A DNA stretch of 64,000 nt, taken from NCBI RefSeq assembly GCF_035967765.1, contig NZ_JAYWIT010000005.1; one strand, 5' to 3'. How positions within the stretch are numbered: the first letter of the stretch is position 1; the number at the start of each line of letters is the position of its first letter. Shown here in pieces: positions 59,656 through 64,000 of the stretch. A program made the translations under genes and the position numbers. The notes beneath the pieces were generated by a model. That model made no database searches and was not told where the DNA came from. It saw nothing but the letters and a program-made list of their open reading frames with translations. The stretch comes from Conexibacter stalactiti (lineage in GTDB: Bacteria; Actinomycetota; Thermoleophilia; Solirubrobacterales; Solirubrobacteraceae).

Positions 59656-60781
59656 CCGGGGCCGGGTGGTGCTCGAGCTGCCAGCCGAGCGTGCGCTGGA
59701 AGTAGACGAGCGGGAAACGGTCGTCGAGCTCGATCAACTCGACGTCGCCGATGACGATCGTGTGGTCGTAGCGCTCGAAGCAGGCGCTGCGCGAGCAGCG
59801 CAGGTAGGCCAGCGCACCATCGAGGTGCGGCACGTCACCGTCCCAGCTCCAGTCGAGCGCGGCGAACTTGTCGTCGGACTTGCCGGCCAGCACGCCGGCG
59901 ACGTTCATCTGCTCGTGGCCGAGCAGGTGGATGCCGAAGCCCGCAGCGCCGACGAGCGGGTCGTGCGTGCGCGAGCTGTGAGCGGCGGAGACGAGCATCG
60001 AGGGCGGCGCGTCGCTGTAGGAGCTCAGCGACGTGGCGAGCATGCCGCGCGGCGCGCCGGCGGCGTCCTTGACGGTGATGGCGGCGACGCCCGCCACGAG
60101 CGCGCTCATCGCCGAGCGGAACACGTCGACGTCCACGGTCGAGACCTCGGGCAGCCCTCGCCGATGCGCGCGCACGGCGCGTGCCGAGATCGCGATCAGG
60201 CCGGCGTAGGAGGGATGTGCGCCGAGCGCGTCCGGCATGACAGCCTCACCGTGGTCGTCGAGCAGCTCGCACGTCGCGATCACCGGCTCGACGCCGCCGA
60301 TCGCCGCGAGGTCGACGCACGCCTCGGTGATCCCGACACGGGTCAGCGTGCCGCGTCTTGCAGCGCGCACGGGGAGAATGTGGCCGGGCGCGCCGAGCCT
60401 GCCGTCGGGCGCGGTCGCGCGCAGCGCCTGGACCGTGATCGCGCGGTCAGCGGCGCTGATGCCGGTGGTCGTGCCCTGCAGCGCGTCGACCGTCACCGTG
60501 TAGTCGGGCAAGCGCGCGCCGGGCGCGGCGCCGAGCGAGCGCAGGCCGAGCGCGTCGGCGCGCTCGGGCGCCAGCGCGACCGCGACGACGCCGCGCGCGT
60601 TGCGCGCGAAGTCCGCGATCGTGTCGGCGTCGACCGCGCGCGCCGCGATCGCGATGATGCAGAGGCGATCGTCGTGGACGACGATCGCCTCGCCGGCTCG
60701 CAGCGCCTGTGCGGCGCGCACGACGGTGTCGTCGGTCGTGCTCTGCGCGCGTGCGCCCGGGTGTGGGACGGGGTCACTCAT
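59429..60781 (-). CDS. RibB-like domain fused to flavin reductase domain
   Basis: 450 codons from ATG 60781 (GGAGAG upstream). Residues ~15-205 resemble dihydroxybutanone phosphate synthase RibB (TVTVDALQGTTTGISAADRA, APGHILPVRA, TEACVDLAAIGG). However, the EDRENEGD metal motif is replaced (HDDRLCIIAI) and the GHTEA histidine is Ile (VGITEA), so normal RibB chemistry is unlikely. Residues ~214-375 are a flavin reductase-like split-barrel domain (FRSAMSALVAGVAAITVKD, LATSLSSYSDAPPSMLVS, FERYDHTIVIGDVELIEL, FPLVYFQR). The last 75 codons run antisense through the SDR gene and may not be real. Follows eutC, overlapping it by eight bases. Confidence 0.82.
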   Translation of the reverse strand: MSDPVPHPGARAQSTTDDTVVRAAQALRAGEAIVVHDDRLCIIAIAARAVDADTIADFARNARGVVAVALAPERADALGLRSLGAAPGARLPDYTVTVDALQGTTTGISAADRAITVQALRATAPDGRLGAPGHILPVRAARRGTLTRVGITEACVDLAAIGGVEPVIATCELLDDHGEAVMPDALGAHPSYAGLIAISARAVRAHRRGLPEVSTVDVDVFRSAMSALVAGVAAITVKDAAGAPRGMLATSLSSYSDAPPSMLVSAAHSSRTHDPLVGAAGFGIHLLGHEQMNVAGVLAGKSDDKFAALDWSWDGDVPHLDGALAYLRCSRSACFERYDHTIVIGDVELIELDDRFPLVYFQRTLGWQLEHHPAPVRTRPRRRRRLPVLTRSWRRARRARPSSSRSRRARRAVRPAAARPWSRAPRRSSRRTARASSTPAPAESPPAGPR

Positions 60782-61613
60782 GCGGCTCTCCAATTCTGAC
60801 CTGCGAAACATCATTTCTTCCTGAAGACTGAGTATCGGGCAGGCGGGAGGGCTGGTCAAGCCGTCGCACCGGCGGCGGTGCGATCGCCGGCTCCTTGACG
60901 GCGTGTCCGCCGACGCCCGCGTCGACGAGCGCCGCGGCGAGCCGCACGATGCGGTCGGCGGCCTGCGCCGGGGGCGTCCCGCCGGCGTGGATGTTCGAGA
61001 TCAGGTTGCGGTCGGCGTCGGTGTGGCCGGGGCGCGGGCGCAGCGCGAGGTAGGCCGACAGGCTCTCGGCGGTCGTCAGCCCGGGGCGCTCGCCGATCAG
61101 CAGCACGACGACGCGCGGCCGCAGCAGGTCGCCGATCTCGTTGAGCACGCCGACGCGCGCGAACCGGACGGCAAAGGGCTGCCCGACACTCCACCCGTGC
61201 CTGCGCGCCCGCGCCGTCAGCTCGGGCAGCAGGGTCGGGACCTGGGCGTGGACGGCCGTGGCCGACAGGCCGTCGCCGACGACGAGCTGCAGGTCGGCGC
61301 CGGCCGGGCAGCGGTCGCGCAGCACGGCGCGGTCGGCCTCGGCGAGCTGGCGCCCGAGGTCGGGCCGAAGGAGGTGCTGCTCGTGCGACGTCGCCTGGGA
61401 GGCGACGGCGAACAGACCGACCTCGGCCGCGAGTGCGCCGAGTGCGCCGCCTTCGAGGTCCAGCGGGGCGCGCACGGCGTCGCGCGCCGCGGCGTGGTCA
61501 GCGCGCAGTCGGAGGTAGCTCTCCGTCGTGGCGCCGCCGGCGACGCCGCCCTCGAAGACCCGTGCCGGCGTCGCGGCGCGCACGCGTCGTACCAGTTCGT
61601 CGCGGCCGCTCAC
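60774..61613 (-). CDS. eutC: Ethanolamine ammonia-lyase small subunit
   Basis: 279 residues from the GTG overlapping the eutB stop (a much longer in-frame reading on this strand is antisense noise over eutB). Typical EutC stretches: LVVGDGLSATAVHAQVPTLL, FAVRFARVGVLNEIGDLL, VVVLLIGERPGLTTAESLSA, DADRNLISNIHAGG. With EutB it forms the B12-dependent lyase turning ethanolamine into acetaldehyde and ammonia. Microcompartment and EutA reactivase genes are absent here. Confidence 0.93.
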   Translation of the reverse strand: MSGRDELVRRVRAATPARVFEGGVAGGATTESYLRLRADHAAARDAVRAPLDLEGGALGALAAEVGLFAVASQATSHEQHLLRPDLGRQLAEADRAVLRDRCPAGADLQLVVGDGLSATAVHAQVPTLLPELTARARRHGWSVGQPFAVRFARVGVLNEIGDLLRPRVVVLLIGERPGLTTAESLSAYLALRPRPGHTDADRNLISNIHAGGTPPAQAADRIVRLAAALVDAGVGGHAVKEPAIAPPPVRRLDQPSRLPDTQSSGRNDVSQVRIGEPHE

Positions 61614-63016
61614 CGCGGCAGCGCTCCCAGCGAGCGCTCGAGCAGCGGCCGCGCCGCGTGCAGGCCGTGCTCGGCGACGGCGCGCAGGCCGTCGTCGTCC
61701 CACAGCTCCAGCGAGCGCAGCCACGCCTCGAACTCTGGCGCCGGCGCGCGGTCGAGCAGGCGCCGCACGACCGCCACGTCGCGATAGCTGACCGACTGGT
61801 AGTTGAGCATCACGTCGTCGGATCCGGGCACGGCGATGACGAAGGCGCAGCCGGCCAGCGCCAACAGCATCAGCAGCTCGTCGTTGGAGCTCTGGTCGGC
61901 GTCGACGTGGTTCGTGTGGCAGACGTCGCATCCCATCGGCAGACCCAGCGCTTTGCCCATGAAGTGGTCCTCCAGTCCGGCGCGGGTGATCTGGCGCGCG
62001 TCGGCGAGGTACTCGGGGCCGATGAACCCGACGACCGTGTTGACGAGGAACGGGTCGAAATGCCGGGCGACGCCGTAGGCGCGCGCCTCCAGCGTGAGCT
62101 GGTCGACGCCGTGGTGCGCGCCTGCCGACAGGGCGCTGCCCTGGCCCGTCTCGAAGTACATGACCTGCTCCCCGAGGAACTCGCCGGGGCGCTCGAGGTG
62201 GTGGGCCAGCACCTCCTCGCGGCCGTCGGCCAACAGCTCGAGCGTGACTCCGAAGCTCGCGTTGGCGGCCTGCGTGCCGGCGATCGACTGGAACAGCAGG
62301 TCGACCGGCGCGCCCTGGCGCAGCGCTTCCAACTGGGTCGTGACGTGCGCCAGCACGCACGCCTGCGTCGGGATGCCCAGCTCGGCGATCAGCCCGTGCA
62401 GCGTGCGCATCTGCGTCGCCACGGCCTCGACCGAGTCGTTGACCGGGTTGACGCCGATCATCGCGTCGCCACAGCCGTGCAGCAGGCCGTCGAGCGTCGA
62501 GATCACCATCCCGTCGAGCGCGTCGGTGGGGTGGTTGGGCTGCGCGCGGACCGCGAGCGTCCCGCGCGCGCCGACGGTGCTGCGGCAACGTGTCACGACC
62601 TCCAGCGGCGCCGCGGCCGCGACGAGGTCCTTGCTGCTCATCAGCTTGGCCACCGCGGCGACCAGCTCCGGGGTCAGCCCGTCGCGCAGGCCCGCACGCC
62701 AACGCCCGGCGAACGGCTCGGACAGCACCAGCTCGCGCAGCTCGCCGATCGTCAGCGAGCGCAGCTCGGTCGCTCGGTCGCGGTCGAGGTCGCGCTCGAT
62801 CAGCGCCGTCACGTCGTCGTCGACGAGCGGCGTGTCGAGGATCTCGGCGACGCCGACGTCGGCGAGCGCGAGCTTCGCCGCGGCTCGCTCGCTGACCGAG
62901 CCGGCCGCGATCCCGGCGAGCGCGTCGCCGGACTTCGGCTCGTTGGCCTTGGCCAACAGCTCGCGCAGGTCATGGAAGCGGTAGGTGGTCCCGCGCAGGG
63001 TCGCGGTATGGCTCAC
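61610..63016 (-). CDS. eutB: Ethanolamine ammonia-lyase large subunit
   Basis: 468 residues, normal length. EutB landmarks: FAGRWRAGLRDGLTPELVAA, VGARGTLAVRAQPNHPTD, HGCGDAMIGVNPVNDSVE, MYFETGQGSALSAGAHHGVD, PMGCDVCHTNHVDADQSSN. The catalytic TIM barrel binds adenosylcobalamin with EutC. First gene of a minus-strand operon with eutC and the RibB-like/flavin reductase fusion, divergent from a PucR-type regulator. Confidence 0.95.
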   Translation of the reverse strand: MSHTATLRGTTYRFHDLRELLAKANEPKSGDALAGIAAGSVSERAAAKLALADVGVAEILDTPLVDDDVTALIERDLDRDRATELRSLTIGELRELVLSEPFAGRWRAGLRDGLTPELVAAVAKLMSSKDLVAAAAPLEVVTRCRSTVGARGTLAVRAQPNHPTDALDGMVISTLDGLLHGCGDAMIGVNPVNDSVEAVATQMRTLHGLIAELGIPTQACVLAHVTTQLEALRQGAPVDLLFQSIAGTQAANASFGVTLELLADGREEVLAHHLERPGEFLGEQVMYFETGQGSALSAGAHHGVDQLTLEARAYGVARHFDPFLVNTVVGFIGPEYLADARQITRAGLEDHFMGKALGLPMGCDVCHTNHVDADQSSNDELLMLLALAGCAFVIAVPGSDDVMLNYQSVSYRDVAVVRRLLDRAPAPEFEAWLRSLELWDDDGLRAVAEHGLHAARPLLERSLGALPR

Positions 63017-63055
63017 GGTCGGCCTCTCTTCTTCGCCTCAACCATAGTGTGTCTT

Positions 63056-63082
63056 GAAGAATTAGATTGCGTATAGAAGAAT
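63056..63082. promoter_or_regulatory. Direct repeats in the eutB-pucR spacer
   Basis: GAAGAAT occurs at 63056-63062 and 63076-63082, spaced 20 bases (two helical turns), in a short AT-rich 73-bp spacer within a very GC-rich region. Likely binding sites for the PucR-type regulator controlling eutB; promoter boxes are not clear. Confidence 0.5.
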
Positions 63083-63089
63083 AGACCAG

Positions 63090-64000
63090 GTGAACGCGAC
63101 CTTGGAGGACGGCATCTCCGCGCTGAAGCAAGCGAGAAGCGAGTTGACGGGACTGACGTTGGCCGACCTGCTCGCCGTTCCGGAGCTGGGTCTCGAGCTG
63201 CTGACCGAGGAGCGCACGGCGCACGCGCGGCCGATCGCGGGGGCGCACAGCATCGAGATCGAGCGGCCGTCGCTGTGGCTGGCGCCCGACTGGGTGATGC
63301 TCACGACAGGGATCCGCCTGCTCGGTGACGAGGCGGCGCAGCGCACGCTCGTGCGCGAGCTGCACGCGAGCTCGGTCGCCGCGCTGGGCGTCGCCCGAGG
63401 CACGATCTTCGACGAGGTTCCGGACGCGATCGTCCAGGAGGCCGAGGCACTCTCGTTCGCCGTCTTCTCGGTGCCGGCAGAGACGCCGTTCCGCGAGGTG
63501 ATGAGCAGCGTCCAGCGGTCCGTCCTGTCGTCGGAGCTGCGAATGATGCAGCGGCTGGCGTCGATCCAGCGCTACCTCGTCGACGCGCTCGACACGCCCG
63601 CACCGCGGCCGCTGATCGTTCAGCGCCTGGCGTCGGTGCTGGACGGGGCGGCGGCGATCGTGACGCCGCAGCTGGAGCTGGAGTGCAGCAGCGGGGTGCT
63701 GCCCGAGCGCGCCGTCGAGGCGCTGCACGGCGCGCGCGCCGTGGTCCACGAGACCGTGCTGCCCCAACAGCGGGTGATCGCGGTCCCGCTGGAGCCGCAG
63801 GATGAGGGGCCGTGTGGCTGGATCGTCGTCGCGATCGGCGCGCCGGAGGCGCGGCGCGGGCTGGCCCGCGCGGCGGCGAAGGCGGCCGCCCCGCTGGTGC
63901 GTGCCGCCGTCCGGCTGCAGGACACGATGCGCGAGCAGGACCGCGCCCTGCGGCGGGCGCTGCTGGACGAGCTGCTGGGCGGCGGGCCCGTCGCCGCGGT
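63090..64000 (+). CDS. PucR-family transcriptional regulator (partial, cut by window end)
   Basis: 303 codons visible from GTG 63090; the gene runs off the right edge. The N-terminal PucR domain is recognisable (LTGLTLADLLAVPELGLELL, RPSLWLAPDWVMLTTGIRLL), followed by a GAF-like middle with coiled-coil helices (EQDRALRRALLDELLGG at the cut). The CdaR/PucR-type C-terminal HTH would lie beyond. Divergent from eutBC, so probably its activator. Confidence 0.85.
   Translation, partial: MNATLEDGISALKQARSELTGLTLADLLAVPELGLELLTEERTAHARPIAGAHSIEIERPSLWLAPDWVMLTTGIRLLGDEAAQRTLVRELHASSVAALGVARGTIFDEVPDAIVQEAEALSFAVFSVPAETPFREVMSSVQRSVLSSELRMMQRLASIQRYLVDALDTPAPRPLIVQRLASVLDGAAAIVTPQLELECSSGVLPERAVEALHGARAVVHETVLPQQRVIAVPLEPQDEGPCGWIVVAIGAPEARRGLARAAAKAAAPLVRAAVRLQDTMREQDRALRRALLDELLGGGPVAA

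Noticed and set aside
61614..62702. N-terminal extension of the eutC frame
   Set aside because: It is antiparallel-composition noise over eutB in another frame; EutC homologues begin near the GTG at 61613.
1..64000. CRISPR arrays, rRNA genes, intact tRNA genes
   Set aside because: No regularly spaced repeats, no rRNA-like sequence and no complete tRNA cloverleaf were seen on either strand.

Overview
The window is high-GC DNA. GTG starts are frequent, and ATGA, GTGA or TGATG overlaps join most operon genes. Gene content (split glycine dehydrogenase, many IclR/TetR/GntR regulators, CUT2 and Opp/Dpp transporters, a RsbW-like kinase) fits an actinobacterium, probably Thermoleophilia/Solirubrobacterales (Conexibacter-like). 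That placement is an inference; there is no rRNA in the window. One habit runs through it: genes for exported proteins use the arginine codon AGA heavily, while genes for cytoplasmic proteins use almost only CGN.

Layout. 0-5.8 kb: gcvH-glyA-gcvPA-gcvPB-threonine dehydratase, one tightly overlapping glycine/serine/threonine operon. 5.8-13.2 kb: a GntR/FadR regulator, a large LuxR ATPase regulator, a secreted protein, a STAS fragment facing an RsbW-like kinase, and an alpha/beta hydrolase divergent from a TetR gene across a clear palindromic operator. 13.2-27.9 kb: catabolic cluster A. A guanidino deiminase, an M20 carbamoylase-type amidase and a TetR regulator lie divergent from an Opp/Dpp ABC importer, which is followed by a cupin, two tandem N,N-dimethylformamidase large-subunit-like proteins and a CehA/McbA-type PHP hydrolase. 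It looks like uptake and hydrolysis of an unidentified amide/guanidino compound.

28-36.9 kb: an integrated element with visibly lower GC in its left half. It carries an HNH nuclease and partner, a SIR2-HerA pair (a known type of anti-phage defence), small HTH/RHH proteins, a replication-relaxation protein and a large serine recombinase. The recombinase ORF reads through a 16-bp hairpin and the antisense of a truncated tRNA-Ala(GGC). An exact 26-bp repeat at that edge recurs 23.7 kb away at 13.15 kb. 37-41.5 kb: an excisionase-like HTH protein, a TetR-MmpL efflux pair and a stretch of decayed genes.

41.5-54.7 kb: catabolic cluster B. Three transcription units share a palindrome RTAGAA-N5-TTCTAT near their promoters, and an IclR gene sits beside one copy. 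The units encode two PuuE/cyclic-imidase-like hydrolases, an N-carbamoylsarcosine-amidase-like enzyme, a RutA-like flavin oxygenase, a second luciferase-like oxygenase, a Pht5-like protein, a CUT2 sugar-type ABC importer, two alpha/beta hydrolases (one without a nucleophile, as in RutD) and an SDR with His replacing the catalytic Tyr. Together they resemble a Rut-like route for opening a nitrogen heterocycle or imide; the substrate is unknown.

54.7-59.7 kb: a gentisate pathway (3-hydroxybenzoate 6-hydroxylase, gentisate dioxygenase, fumarylpyruvate hydrolase, SDR) divergent from a second IclR gene. 59.4-64 kb: eutB-eutC followed by an unusual fusion of a RibB-like domain lacking its metal ligands to a flavin reductase domain, with a divergent PucR-type regulator cut by the right edge.
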